Assembly: GCA_963930775.1 (NCBI GenBank)
Contig: OZ005697.1
Coordinates: 1,984,001 to 2,048,000, forward strand
Source of the DNA: Cliona cf. orientalis
Lineage: Eukaryota > Porifera > Demospongiae > Clionaida > Clionaidae
Direction of reading: 5' to 3'
DNA: 64,000 bases
The notes under the pieces are model-generated. The model ran no database searches and was not told where the DNA came from. It was given only the letters and a program-made list of their open reading frames with translations. Positions 21,655 through 33,499 of this stretch are shown in pieces. Both the position numbers and the translations under genes were made by a program. Positions within the stretch are counted from its first letter, which is position 1. Every line of letters starts with the position of its first letter.

Positions 21655-23651
21655 ATGATGTTCTATACACTGAGCGTCATCATTATTTGTGGTTTAATTG
21701 ACCCTTCGAGTAAGCTCTGTACTACTCTTTGAGTTTGAATGATTCAGAAGTGGGTCTATTTGTAATAAAATTGTATTAATACAGGAACACTGCAGGTGTA
21801 TATTATATTCAATGGCACATTAACGGAGATTACATGTTCAGCTGCTGTGCCAGTATTTCGTCTTGCAGATCAGGAAAGGGAGTATGATTCTGAGGACTAC
21901 AATCAGCTACCAGACTTGTTTGATATTGAGGCAATTCCCTCTCCAAATAGAGACAATGTTACTCTTATCATTAATGGAACTGATCGTTCCAATAATCTGA
22001 CTATCATGTGTTGGAATGAAGATGTAGTTACAGGCCAATTTCAGATTCTTTTTACATTGATTCTGGAGTTTGTTGGTAAGTTCATCAATCAAATTAAACT
22101 TGTTATTCGATGGCCTCAATCATTTTAGGCATTCTGCCAGCTCCAAAAAATGTTCAATACAGTGAAGATCCTGCTGAATGCCTACACATATTTTGGGAGC
22201 CACCAACTTTAGTTTCTGACAAACTTGGCTCTCAGAATGTTAGTCTAAGAATTGATTCCAGGATAACACACTTTGAAATTTACTTCACCACTAAAGAGTC
22301 AACAATAGTACAAGTCTATAATGCTTCAGGGACATCTTTTGCCATTGGAATTGACAAGATTCCTAGTAGTATCTGGTTTCAGGTGGCAGTAGTGAACCCA
22401 GCTGGGGTGGGAGAACGCAGTCCCCCTCAAAATTTAGTTTTTGACCGTGAGTTTATAAGGATAAAGATATAATACGCTACTGTTTATAATAGTACATACA
22501 GGGTGTATGGGTTCCATGAGCTCAACTACAGACATGATCATTGAGCCTATTCCAGCATCCGGTGGATTATCAGGTGAACCTAGTTATGAATAATGTATGA
22601 ACCTAAAATCATCACTGTAGCTACTAATAGTAATATTTATTTTTTATATACAGCTGGCGAAATCACAGCAGCGGCAACTGGCGTAGTTTTAGTAATCATG
22701 GGATTATTGATCTTATTGGCTGTTATTATTACGCTGAAGCTCAAGAATGATGCGCACCAATGTGTCATACAGAGTTTGAAATCAGAAATTAGGTGAGAAA
22801 TGCAACGGCTGCAATTATAATAGTCATTAAACTGGGGATTTGCCCCTTTTAAATTAGTGATCAGCTGTCAGACATAAAGAACTCCGTTGCTGAGATTAAG
22901 AAATGTGTGGAATCAGATCACTGTAGTAATGGGAATGATCCTGACACTGTGGATAATAGCCAACCATCAGATTCTACACAAACTAGGGTATGTCAATGTG
23001 CTGTATATGACACTGTTTCACGTTCTGATACATACAGTACATGTAGTGAATAATTCATCCTATAGCTAACCATATTATTATGATCATGACTCCAATTTTT
23101 GTACAATGTAACCATATACTTTCTCTATAATACTCTTTTGCTCCAAAGGGAATTTCTGCTGCCCCGCCTCCTCCCCCAGTTCTGCCGAATGTTCCTGCTC
23201 CACCTCCTCCCCCTCCCCTTCCCGGGCCCCCGATGCCCCCAGGAGCACCCATGGCTCCTGCTCCACCACCACCTGCTCCTGTGGTGGAGCCTATCTCAGA
23301 TGGTCGAAGTCATCTACTGAGGGCTATAATTGAAATGGGTATAACAGTGCTATGTTAATGTATTCCTTGTACATATACATCCATAACCTACACACCGGTA
23401 TTATGCACAATTATGGTGCATGCCTACCTGTATTCCCCAATAAAAATCAACATCCCTCCAGCGGTACTCAGTTTTTTTTGTAATTATATAAATTAGGAAC
23501 AAAACTACGAAAGGTAGAACGTATGAAGAAACAATATGGACCAGGTAATGATGTGGCATCTATCCTAAAGAGGAGGATCTTTCTGGAGATTTGCGATTCC
23601 AGTGGAGGGGAGTCAGATTCTGACTCATCAGATTCCAAGTGGAATGACTAA
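21655..23651 (+). CDS. Receptor copy D: Ig-FN3-TM receptor with WAVE-like VCA tail (452 aa)
   Basis: Eight open exons: 21,655-21,709, 21,785-22,075, 22,129-22,446, 22,493-22,573, 22,654-22,792, 22,858-22,987, 23,149-23,338 and 23,497-23,651. Phases match throughout. Residues 1-18 are a signal peptide, 19-115 Ig-like, 116-221 FN3, 222-248 stalk, about 252-277 transmembrane, and 295-338 the family's normal exon 6. Residues 339-385 are proline-rich (PPPP runs). Residues 392-408 are a WH2 motif (SHLLRAIIEMGTKLRKV), 419-436 a central helix (DVASILKRRIFLE) and 437-452 an acidic end with Trp near the terminus (SDSSDSKWND). This order is the actin- and Arp2/3-binding VCA module of WAVE/SCAR proteins. 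The usual YAEI/YAVL exons are absent; the join falls inside intron 6. The predicted role is receptor-triggered actin nucleation at the plasma membrane. The alternative is a chance juxtaposition with a WAVE gene fragment that is not co-transcribed. Confidence 0.8.
23149..23651 (+). other. Proline-rich and VCA exons in copy D
   Basis: This pair of exons (23,149-23,338 and 23,497-23,651) is unlike the rest of the array: it is GC-richer and proline-rich. The acceptor CCAAAG at 23,148 is phase 0, exactly the phase of the preceding receptor exon 6. WH2 (LL..I..G..L+KV) binds G-actin, and the central-acidic segment with a penultimate-region Trp binds Arp2/3. The central helix VASILKRRI is much closer to WAVE (typically VA.IL.RRI) than to WASP. 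The frame is uninterrupted from exon 7 start to the TAA. Confidence 0.85.
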
Positions 23652-23818
23652 TTGGACCCCGCCGGGTTCTTCTATGCTTGCTGAACATTAATTTTAATAG
23701 GATCGGAGTAGGAATATAAGAGAGTACACAAGATCCAAGATAGGGTGATGTACATCACAAAATGTTTTTTTAAATAGAAACATTGTTCCATAAATATACG
23801 GTCTATAATAATAATTTA
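23652..23818. other. 3' flank of copy D up to the large transposon
   Basis: This is a short AT-rich flank downstream of the VCA stop codon. The last eight bases (23,811-23,818, ATAATTTA) are the left target-site duplicate of the 10.9-kb element. No gene is evident. Confidence 0.6.
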
Positions 23819-23934
23819 GGGTGATACTTCATGTAAGAGTCACAATTAATGAATATCATTAACTTTTTCTTATATATTGTAATACTCATCTCCTACTACT
23901 GCATAATTATGTTAATAATATTGCAGTTATTTTA

Positions 23935-26900
23935 CATCAATAACTACAGTCCCATCAGTAACTACAGTCTCCATAGTCACTACTGTCAACTACAGTCCCA
24001 CCAGTCTCCACTGTCATATCAGTAACTACAGTCTCAATAGTCACTACTGTCAACTACGGTCCCACCAGTCTCCACTGTCACATCAGTAACTACAGTCCCA
24101 TTGGTCACTACTATCACATCAGTAACTACAGTCTCAATAGTCACTACTGTCAACTACGGTCCCACCAGTCTCCACTGTCACATCAGTAACTACAGTCCCA
24201 TTGGTCACTACTGTCACATCAGTAATTAGAGTCTCAATAGTCACTACTGTCAACTACACCAGTCTCCACTGTCACATCAGTAACTACAGTCTCAATAGTC
24301 ACTACTGTCAACTACGGTCCCACCAGTCTCCACTGTCACATCAGTAACTAGAGTCTCAATAGTCACTACTGTCAACTACGGTCCCACCAGTCTCCACTGT
24401 CACATCAGTAACTACAGTCCCATTGGTCACTACTGTCACATCAGTAACTACAGTCTCAATAGTCACTACTGTCAACTACGGTCCCACCAGTCTCCACTGT
24501 CACATCAGTAACTACAGTCCCATTGGTCACTACTGTCACATCAGTATTTAGAGTCTCAATAGTCACTACTGTCAACTACGGTCCCACCAGTCTCCACTGT
24601 CACATCAGTAACTACAGTCTCAATAGTCACTACTGTCAACTACGGTCCCACCAGTCTCCACTGTCACATCAGTAACTACAGTCCCATTGGTCACTACTGT
24701 CACATCAGTAACTACAGTCTCAATAGTCACTACTGTCAACTACGGTCCCACCAGTCTCCACTGTCACATCAGTAACTACAGTCTCAATAGTCACTACTGT
24801 CAACTACGGTCCCACCAGTCTCCACTGTCACATCAGTAACTACAGTCCCATTGGTCACTACTGTCACATCAGTAACTACAGTCTCAATAGTCACTACTGT
24901 CAACTACGGTCCCACCAGTCTCCACTGTCATATCAGTAACTACAGTCCCATTGGTCACTACTGTCACATCAGTATTTAGAGTCTCAATAGTCACTACTGT
25001 CAACTACGGTCCCACCAGTCTCCACTGTCACATCAGTAACTACAGTCTCAATAGTCACTACTGTCAACTACGGTCCCACCAGTCTCCACTATCACATCAG
25101 TAACTACAGTCTCAATAGTCACTACTGTCAACTACGGTCCCACCAGTCTCCACTGTCACATCAGTAACTACAGTCCCATCGGTCACTACTGTCACATCAG
25201 TAACTACAGTCTCAATAGTCACTACTGTCAACTACATTCCCACCAGTCTCCACTGTCACATCAGTAACTACAGTCCCATTGGTCACTACTGTCACATTAG
25301 TAACTAGAGTCTCAATAGTCACTACTGTCAACTACGGTCCCACCAGTCTCCACTGTCACATCAGTAACTACAGTCCCATTGGTCACTACTTTCACATTAG
25401 TAACTACAGTCTCAATAGTCACAACTGTCAACTATGGTCCCACCAGTCTCCACTGCCACATCAGTAACTACAGTCCCATTGGTCACTACTTTCACATTAG
25501 TAACTAGAGTCTCAATAGTCACTACTGTCAATTTCGGTCCCACCAGTTTCCACTGTTACATCAGTAACTACAGTCCCATTGATCACTATTGTCACATCAG
25601 TAACTAGAGTCTCAATAGTCACTACTGTCAACTACAGTCCCACCAGTCTCCACTGTCACATCAGTAACTACAGTCCCATTGGTCACTACTGTCACATTAG
25701 TACCTACAGTCTCAATAGTCACAACTGTCAACTATGGTCCCACCAGTCTCCACTGTCACATCAGTAACTACAGTCTCAATAGTCACTACTGTCAACTACG
25801 TTCCCACAAGTCTTCACTGTCACATCAGTAACTACAGTCTCAATAGTCACTACTGTCAACTACAGTCCCACTAGTCTCCACTGTCACATCAGTAACTACA
25901 GTCTCAATAGTCACTACTGTCAACTACGGTCCCACAGGTCTTCACTGTCACATCAGTAACTACAGTCCCATTGATCACTACTGTCACATTAGTAACTACA
26001 GTCTCAATAGTCATTACTGTCAACTACGGTCCCACAAGTCTTCTCTGTCACATCAGTAACTACAGTCCCATTGGTCACTACTTTCACATTAGTAACTACA
26101 GTCTCAATAGTCACAACTGTCAACTATGGTCCCACCAGTCTCCACTGTCACATCAGTAACTACAGTCTCAATAGTCACTACTGTCAACTACGGTCCCACA
26201 AGTCTTCACTGTCACATCAGTAACTACTGTCTCAATAGTCACTACTGTCAACTACAATCCCACCAGTCTCCACTGTCACATCAGTAACTACAGTCTCAAT
26301 AGTCACTACTGTCAACTACGGTCCCACAAGTCCACCGTCACATCAGTAACTACAGTCCCATTGGTCACTACTGTCACATTAGTAACTATAGTCTCAATAG
26401 TCACTACTGTCAACTACGGTCCCACAAGTCTTCACTGTCACATCAGTAACTACAGTCCCATTGGTCACTACTTTCACATTAGTAACTACAGTCTCAATGG
26501 TCACAACTGTCAACTATGGTCCCACCAGTCTCCACTGCCACATCAGTAACTACAGTCCCATTGGTCACTACTTTCACATTAGTAACTAGAGTCTCAATAG
26601 TCACTACTGTCAACTACGGTCCCACCAGTCTCCACTGTTACATCAGTGACTACAGTCCCATTGATCACTATTGTCACATCAGTAACTAGAGTCTCAATAG
26701 TCACTACTGTCAACTACAGTCCCACCAGTCTCCACTGTCACATCAGTAACTACAGTCCCATTGGTCACTACTGTCACATTAGTAACTACAGTCTCAATAG
26801 TCACAACTGTCAACTATGGTCCCACCAGTCTCCACTGTCACATCAGTAACTACAGTCTCAATAGTCACAACTGTCAACTATGGTCCCACCAGTCTCCACT

Positions 26901-28300
26901 GTCACATCAGTAACTACAGTCTCAATAGTCACTACTGTCAACTACGTTCCCACAAGTCTTCACTGTCACATCAGTAACTACAGTCTCAATAGTCACTACT
27001 GTCAACTACAGTCCCACTAGTCTCCACTGTCACATCAGTAACTACAGTCTCAATAGTCACTACTGTCAACTACGGTCCCACAGGTCTTCACTGTCACATC
27101 AGTAACTACAGTCCCATTGGTCACTACTGTCACATTAGTAACTACAGTCTCAATAGTCACTACTGTCAACTACGGTCCCACAAGTCTTCTCTGTCACATC
27201 AGTAACTACAGTCCCATTGGTCACTACTTTCACATTAATAACTACAGTCTCAATAGTCACAACTGTCAACTATGGTCCCACCAGTCTCCACTGTCACATC
27301 AATAATTATAGTCTCAATAGTCACTACTGTCAACTTTGATCCCACCAGTCTCCACTGTCACATTAGTAACTACAGTCCCATTGGTCATTACTGTCACATC
27401 TGTAACTACAGTCTCAATAGTCACTACTGTCAACTACAGTCCCACCAGTCTCCACTGTCACATTAGTAACTGCAGTCCAATTGGTCACTACTGTCACATT
27501 AGTAACTACAATCTCAATAGTCACTACTGTCAACTACAGTCCCACAAGTCTCCACTGTCACATCAGTAACTACAGTCCCGTTGGTCACTACTGTCACATT
27601 AGTAACTACAGTCCCATCAGTCACCATTATCACATCAGTAACTACAGTCCCACCAGTCACTACTGTCACATCAGTAACCACAATTTCAATGGTCACTACT
27701 GTCACATCAGTAACTACAGTCTCAATAGTCACTATTGTCACATTAGTAACTACAGTCCTATCAGTCGCTATTGTCACATCAGTAACTACAGTCCCATCAG
27801 TCACTATTATCACATCAGCAACTGTAGTCCCATTGGTCACTACTATAGCATCAGTAACTATAGTCCCAGCAGTCACTCTTGTTACTTCAGTAACTACAGT
27901 CCCATCAGTCACTACTGTCACATCAGTAACTACAGTTCCATCAGTCACTACTATCACATCAGTAACTATAGTCCCAAAAGTCACTATTGTACCATCAGTA
28001 ACTACAGTACCATGAGTCACTATTGTCATGTCAGTAACTACAGTCCCACTAGTCTCCACTAGCTGTCACATCAGTAACTACAGTCCCATCAGTCACTACT
28101 GTCACATTAGTAACTGCACTGCAGTCCCACCAGTCACTACTGTGACATTAGTAGTAACTAGAGTCTTAATAATCACTACTGTCACATCAGTACCTACAGT
28201 CCCATCAGTCACTATTGTCACATCAGTAACTACAGTCACTACATATCTACAGTCCCACTAGTCTCCACCGTCACATTAACTGTAGTCCCATCAGTCACTA
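23935..28300 (+). repeat. Left minisatellite array (TCACTACTGTCA family), ~4.4 kb
   Basis: The tandem repeats are built from ~36-bp blocks (CAGTAACTACAGTCCCATTGG) and ~64-bp blocks (GTCTCAATAGTCACTACTG plus a CACCAGTCTCCACTGTCACA part), forming a higher-order unit of about 100 bp. Towards 27,600-28,200 only the short blocks remain and sequence variation increases. Many short ORFs rich in His/Ser/Tyr or Thr/Val are by-products of the repeat and are not genes. Confidence 0.95.
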
Positions 28301-29606
28301 CTGAGGTGTAAGATACATTGGATTATATACTATTTGCAACCCAGGAGGCACTTCCCTTCCTCCCCTACCCCCCCCCCCCCCAATGATTCAATAGAGGACC
28401 TGGCCCCCCAATGTACTAAGCTAGGCCTGCATGTATTTTCGTTGACATTGTGCAGCCTACCGACATAAAGATTCATTCAATGGTACATGACTTTGCCATG
28501 CCATGTGGATGTGGCGTAAACTAGACACACAATTCTATTATCATTTTAATCGTACCCAGAGGAGGTCAGTCACAGACTTTAATTGAAACGCGTTTGCCAT
28601 AGACTGCAATCACTACTGGAAAGTAGGTATAAGAAAACGATGTGAAGAATATTGGAAAGCATGTGTGCGTATGATCCATTTCATATCATCAAAGAAGTAC
28701 TGGTAATGTATCTGAGAATTTGACCCCGTTTTGTGGGAAATTGCTCAAAAGTGTTTAGGAAAAGTATTGGAATTTCCCACACTATTCCAATCTTATAGGT
28801 GGGAAAGTGTCAGCATAAATAGTGTTGGAATAGTATTGAATGTACGTTTAGTATGGTAAAACTATTCAATTGTGAATATCATAATAATATTAGAAAAGTT
28901 GATTAATAAAACCAATCAACATGATAATAAGAGTGAAACTAATGATAAAAAATGATAAAAATTAATGACAATAGAACACAATCAAACTTAGATGATGAGT
29001 AGTAATTATTATGAATACAAAATTTCGACAATACATTAATTTTAGTACTTGAGACTTATACCAATTAGTACATAAGTCACAATATCATCTTTTAGAGCCG
29101 TGGGTCATCAGAACCTGTACACCAAAAAATAATGCATATTATTGTTATATCATGCTTTAGCGTAGCCTTGAGCTTGTACCAGGGACATCTCATGTTATTC
29201 AATATTGCATGTTGAAAAACACGCCAGGATGGGCAGAGTACGACACTATTGTAGTTACGAAATGTAAGACAGGGAGGGGATATACTGAATCATAATAATA
29301 ATCTATAGTCGGGATAAGAGTGCTTATCATAGAAGGTAAGGGCATCAGTGGGTTGATGACATGTTCAGACAGCCCAAGGGGTTTATGTAGTGGCCGGCTA
29401 TCTGGGCTGGGTGTATGGCACACAGCCAGATACAGTATTCACTTGACCCTCTCGTATATAATTATACTTCAAATTTTCGTGGCACAATATTTTCGTGAAT
29501 TTCGTGATTTATCACGAAAATTTAGTATCATTGTGAGTGTGGCTACATTCTGTGTGCACATGCGCATCGCAAGCGCGATTGTGCGTACGTGTACGTATGC
29601 GATACC
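28301..29606. other. Non-coding interior of the 10.9-kb element, left side
   Basis: No gene is evident. It includes a C tract (about 28,370-28,382), a CAGAGGAGGT-CAGTCAC segment near 28,558 and a TCACTACTGGAA word near 28,610. Both have weak inverted counterparts at 32,920-33,030, so the element's inverted symmetry extends inward beyond the minisatellites. Confidence 0.5.
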
Positions 29607-30045
29607 ACATCTCCGGAAGTATTGAACGAAAATTAATAGCTGCTGCTCTTGAATAGAGTAAGCGATCGAATATCGGCCACAACATATATTCGGACGATCA
29701 TACCTCAAAAACAAGAAGAGCTATGATCATCACTCTTGCGCCAGAATGTAGCCCAGGCCAAATGCTAGTTGCGTACCAATCACGAACTAACCACGCCCAA
29801 AACTGTTGGAGCTACAGCAGGAAATGTATCCGCATCCGATTATAGCAAAACACGGACGAGAGTGTCGAATTTCGGACGATCGCTCCACAAGTATATACAA
29901 AAGCGCAGCAAGCCGCCACAACTGGGGTGCAGTACCACCTAACCTCCCTCTATCAGACTGGCAAATCTTGGACACGAGCGGTATTGTGGGGTCACGTGAC
30001 CATACACGGTTGCATATGCACTCCGTGATCAATAATCGGACAGGT
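29607..30045. repeat. Left arm of a nested ~440-bp inverted repeat
   Basis: This arm (from about TCCGGAAGTATTGAACGAAAA to AATAATCGGACAGG) is matched in inverted orientation by 31,117-31,584. It includes GATCGCTCC, AGCTACAGCAGGAAATGTATCC and ACAACTGGGGTGCAGTACC, conserved nearly base for base. Each arm keeps the same ~70-codon open frame (MELQQEMYP...). The arms bracket the Ulp1/PHD remnant, so they may be the TIRs of a nested, internally deleted transposon. Confidence 0.75.
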
Positions 30046-30406
30046 CATTCCATTCTGCATGCTCATAAAATATCGGATTGAATGCTATCCACGGCTCCAA
30101 TCATTAGATTATTTAAAGTTTTTTTTTCTACTTAGCTAGTGTGAAATTTGTTGCTTTTAGCAGGCCAGTCCTGATTTTTTGTTCAAAATTTTCCTTACTC
30201 CTCGCCTTATTAGTGCACTATTTTGCCTCTAAACTTGTCAGCAATGACAATTTCAGCTATCACAGTGTGTAAGATGTTCCACTTTTATATACCAAAAGTC
30301 CCACTTTTTCAAGGAGTTTGGCCTGCTTTAGCTTTAGACGGGTTAGTAGTTATATGTCTATAAACCATCAGAAGTATTACTTGCACCTAATTATCTCTTC
30401 CGACAG
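30046..30406. other. Non-coding segment before the Ulp1 remnant
   Basis: AT-rich and without gene signal. It may be intron of the decayed gene, since the next coding stretch starts at an acceptor (TTCCGACAG). Confidence 0.5.
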
Positions 30407-30925
30407 GTCACATACATGTATTTGATTCAGTACATGACGACATAAGTGGGGACACCATAAATCAAATATGCAGCATTGTACGTTCTAAACGAAGTGGAGT
30501 AAAAATTGACATTGCGGACGTTTGTAAGCAAGGTGGAGTCAAAGATGATTGCAATTGTGGACTGTTTGCACTAGCAATGGCTACTACATTATGTGATGGG
30601 GAGCTTCCTCAATCCAAGCAATATATACAAAAAGAAATGCGGCCTCACCTTATTCAATGCTTGAAATAGTCACATCCATCTGTGTTTCCTTCAGAGAATC
30701 AGGACTGGGACCATGATTACATTAAGAAGACAAAGCTAGTAGTCACAGTACACTGCTCCTGTCGTCTCCCAGAGGATCCTAACAGGAGAATGATTCAGTG
30801 CACAAATTATGAGGTTTGGTTTCATGAGGAGTGTGAGCAGTGAAGTGGTTGTTGCAAGAGCATGGAGTGATCCAGATTATCCATGGAAATGCAGAAGATG
30901 CATTAACAGGCGTCGAGCTACCTAG
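30407..30925 (+). pseudogene. Ulp1-like cysteine protease C-terminus followed by a broken PHD finger
   Basis: From the acceptor at 30,406 the frame reads HVFDSVHDDISG and then QGGVKDDCNCGLFALAMAT, followed by an MRPHLIQCLK-stop end at 30,669. This pattern (Q..., DCG, then MR.HL..C) is the C-terminal half of transposon-borne Ulp1/SENP-type proteases, with the catalytic Gln and Cys present; the His/Asp part is missing or upstream. After a second acceptor (TTCAG, 30,694) a PHD-like stretch follows: CSCRLPEDPNRRMIQC, VWFHEEC, then after a frameshift WKCRRC to TAG 30,925. One zinc Cys is Tyr and the frame breaks after EECEQ, so it is inactive. Ulp1 domains are common in several eukaryotic DNA-transposon families. 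Confidence 0.65.
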
Positions 30926-31116
30926 CTAGCGTGTGTTGCATAATGTTGTACAAAATGTTGTGATTTTTTTTTTCTCTTTTCCCTTTCAATAAACCATTGA
31001 TACAAACAGTGTTGAGGGGGAACAAGGCAGCTCTTGCTGACTTTTGATGGTAAGAGTGGCTAATATTCTCCGGAGTAGCATAGAGCGGATGTTTTAGTCC
31101 CCCGCCTGAATTTTGA

Positions 31117-31584
31117 TCTGTCCGATTACTGATCATAGAGTGTATACACAACCGTGTATGGTCGCGTGACCCCACAATACCGCTCGTGTCCAAGATTTGC
31201 CAGTCTGATAGAGGGAGGTTAGGTGGTACTGCACCCCAGTTGTGGCGGCTTGCCGCGCTTTTGTACATGCTTGTGGAGCGATCGTCCGAAATTCGACACT
31301 CTCGTCCGTGTTTTGCTATAATCGGACGCGGATACATTTCCTGCTGTAGCTCCAACAGTTTTGGGCGTGGTTAGTTCGCGATTGGTGCACAACTAGCACT
31401 TGGCCTGGGCTACATTCTGGCACAAGAGCGATGATCACACCTCTTCTTGTTTTTGAGGTATGATCGTTCGAATATACGTTGTGGCCGATATTTGATCGCT
31501 TACTCTAGTAGCCGTACCACACCACCTACTACTACTATTAATTTTGACAAGTATTAAAATTTTCGTTCAATAGTTCCGAAGATG
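31117..31584. repeat. Right arm of the nested inverted repeat
   Basis: This is the inverted counterpart of 29,607-30,045, slightly longer because of an insertion near 31,510-31,550. See the left arm for the shared words. Confidence 0.75.
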
Positions 31585-33133
31585 CGGCGACTAATCGAGA
31601 GAGGCATCTGTTCGAGTGAATTTGGTAGTTAGAGAACCAACAAGTGCTACCAAACCTTAAATTAATATAGCCACTATCAAAAACTCCAGCATATTAATTT
31701 TAGTGTCATGGTCATGGTTCATGGTTGGCAAGCAGCTATAATATATTTAATAGCTATATCAAGGGCTTAAAAGGTATCTAATGTGTTTTGTCAGTAATAC
31801 CTCAATGATGCCCTCGTGTCCTTGATATGCATGTAGGGGATCAGAATAGCTATAGGCGTGTGGCTATATATATACCAGGCGCTGATCCAGAAAATTTGCA
31901 TGGAAGGTGGCTGACGGGGTGGCTACCCATAGTAAACTAGCTATACTGGTGCAAGGGGGATGGCTGGTTAATAATGGTGAACATCTCCTATACTACATTA
32001 CATAAAAGAACTAGAGAAGCGGGGTGGCTAGCCACCCTATCCACCCCCCTGGATCAGCCCCTGTATACTCTATTAAATATTCTTTGGCTTGTACGTAACT
32101 AGCTATCTTAAATTGCTTACCAGAATTCAGGCTGGTGCAATCCTTTGATTAACCAGTGACCTGAGTCAGAATTAAGAGATGGAGTAAACATCAGAATGGC
32201 TGTGCCAGCTGTAGAGACACAAAATTTAGATCAGCAACTTGAAAAGCATGCAGGCATGCCAAATTTACTTCTAAAAGTCATTATTAGGTTGTCATGAGCA
32301 CCATCCTTTTGGTCCTTTCCTTTGAGATCAGCTATACAAACTTGCATGCTTGAATTTGGTTTTATCACATGTAAGTCATGTGACCATAGTAATATCAGAT
32401 ATTCAAGTTTCTGATAGTCTGGATTTAATACATAATTATAATTCCAACATAAGCTTAAAATCTGACATTATTCATATACATCTGAAAATCATGAATTTAT
32501 TCAGATACTTTACATAGCTTTGGAATTTTGTACAAAAAATTAACACACCTTTCAAACCTGGCACCATCTGTAGATTACAATACTATTTGTAGACGTTGGA
32601 AAACTATTGCACATTTATTTCGATGTTTTACAAATACTTTAGAATTGTGTATGAAAAATTTCCAATATAATAATAACACATCAAAAATTACTATACTTTT
32701 ATAGACCACTTAGAAAAAGTTTCCAATATTTATCACATATACTCCAAGTGATAATATAATATTATTCCAACACTATGAAATAATTTCCCACAGTTACACA
32801 CCAAGAAATTGGGCTCTAGCCCCCAATTTCCAAGACTATTCCAGCTCTAAGAGCTCAGCACATATGATTTTCTCATACTTTCATTACACTTTTCATAGAA
32901 TTGGCTTCCAGTAGTGAATGTACGCCCACTCAACCCAGGTCAATCCGCTAAGTCAGCAAAATAATACATTATATATGATGCGCGATAATGAAATGAACAT
33001 TCCGTGAAAATCGTGACCAACCTCCTCTGAATCGTACCCATGGCACTTCCTACTCAGGTTAGTATCCCCATTCCACCCCCAGATGCACAGTTAGTTCCTA
33101 TACCATTGTGATATGTATCCTTAGCTATAAGTG
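31585..33133. other. Non-coding interior of the 10.9-kb element, right side
   Basis: No gene is evident. Around 31,905-32,060 a short segment has GGTGGCTGACGGGGTGGCTACCC and an inverted counterpart, resembling a small hairpin insertion. Segments near 32,920-33,030 mirror 28,550-28,620 weakly. Confidence 0.45.
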
Positions 33134-33437
33134 CATTACCAGGAGTGTGCAACACACATAGTAGTGGTACAATCATCTCTTTCCAGATTTGACATCACAG
33201 AATATTATCATTAACACACAACCACTAAAACCATGAAGCCATGATTATTGTGTCTGCACTGTCCTATCAGTAACTAGCTGCAGCTGCAGCTATACAGAAT
33301 GTAATTCAGTGGTTGCAACTTAAGTACCTTTTAATGATATTCAGGCCCACGTACAAGGATGGCTGTGATGTCAAATCTGGAAAGGGATATTTGTACTACT
33401 ACTGGTTGTGTTGCACACTCTTTGTAATGTACTCCTG
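33134..33437. mobile_element. MITE-like inverted-repeat element, damaged copy
   Basis: The ends read CCAGGAGTGTGCAACACAC and, on the right, GTGTTGCACACTCTTTGTAATG. The interior includes TTTCCAGATTTGACATCACA and, near the other end, its inverse. The same element, with a complete left end and clear target duplication, sits at 57,247-57,657. This copy has lost about 12 bp of the left tip. Confidence 0.7.
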
Positions 33438-33499
33438 GAAATATCGCAAGGGAATGATAAAACTATAGCTAAAGACTGATGCTATACAATTGTAACAGA

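Noticed and set aside
23055-23272. Gly-rich minus-strand ORFs opposite the VCA exon
   Set aside because: They are the antisense of the proline-rich exon; Gly runs are the complement of Pro codons.
25279-28261. Series of 60 to 190-codon ORFs (His/Ser/Tyr-rich or Thr/Val-rich)
   Set aside because: They are by-products of the tandem TCACTACTGTCA repeats, present on both strands and in the inverted array, and they change with repeat phase.
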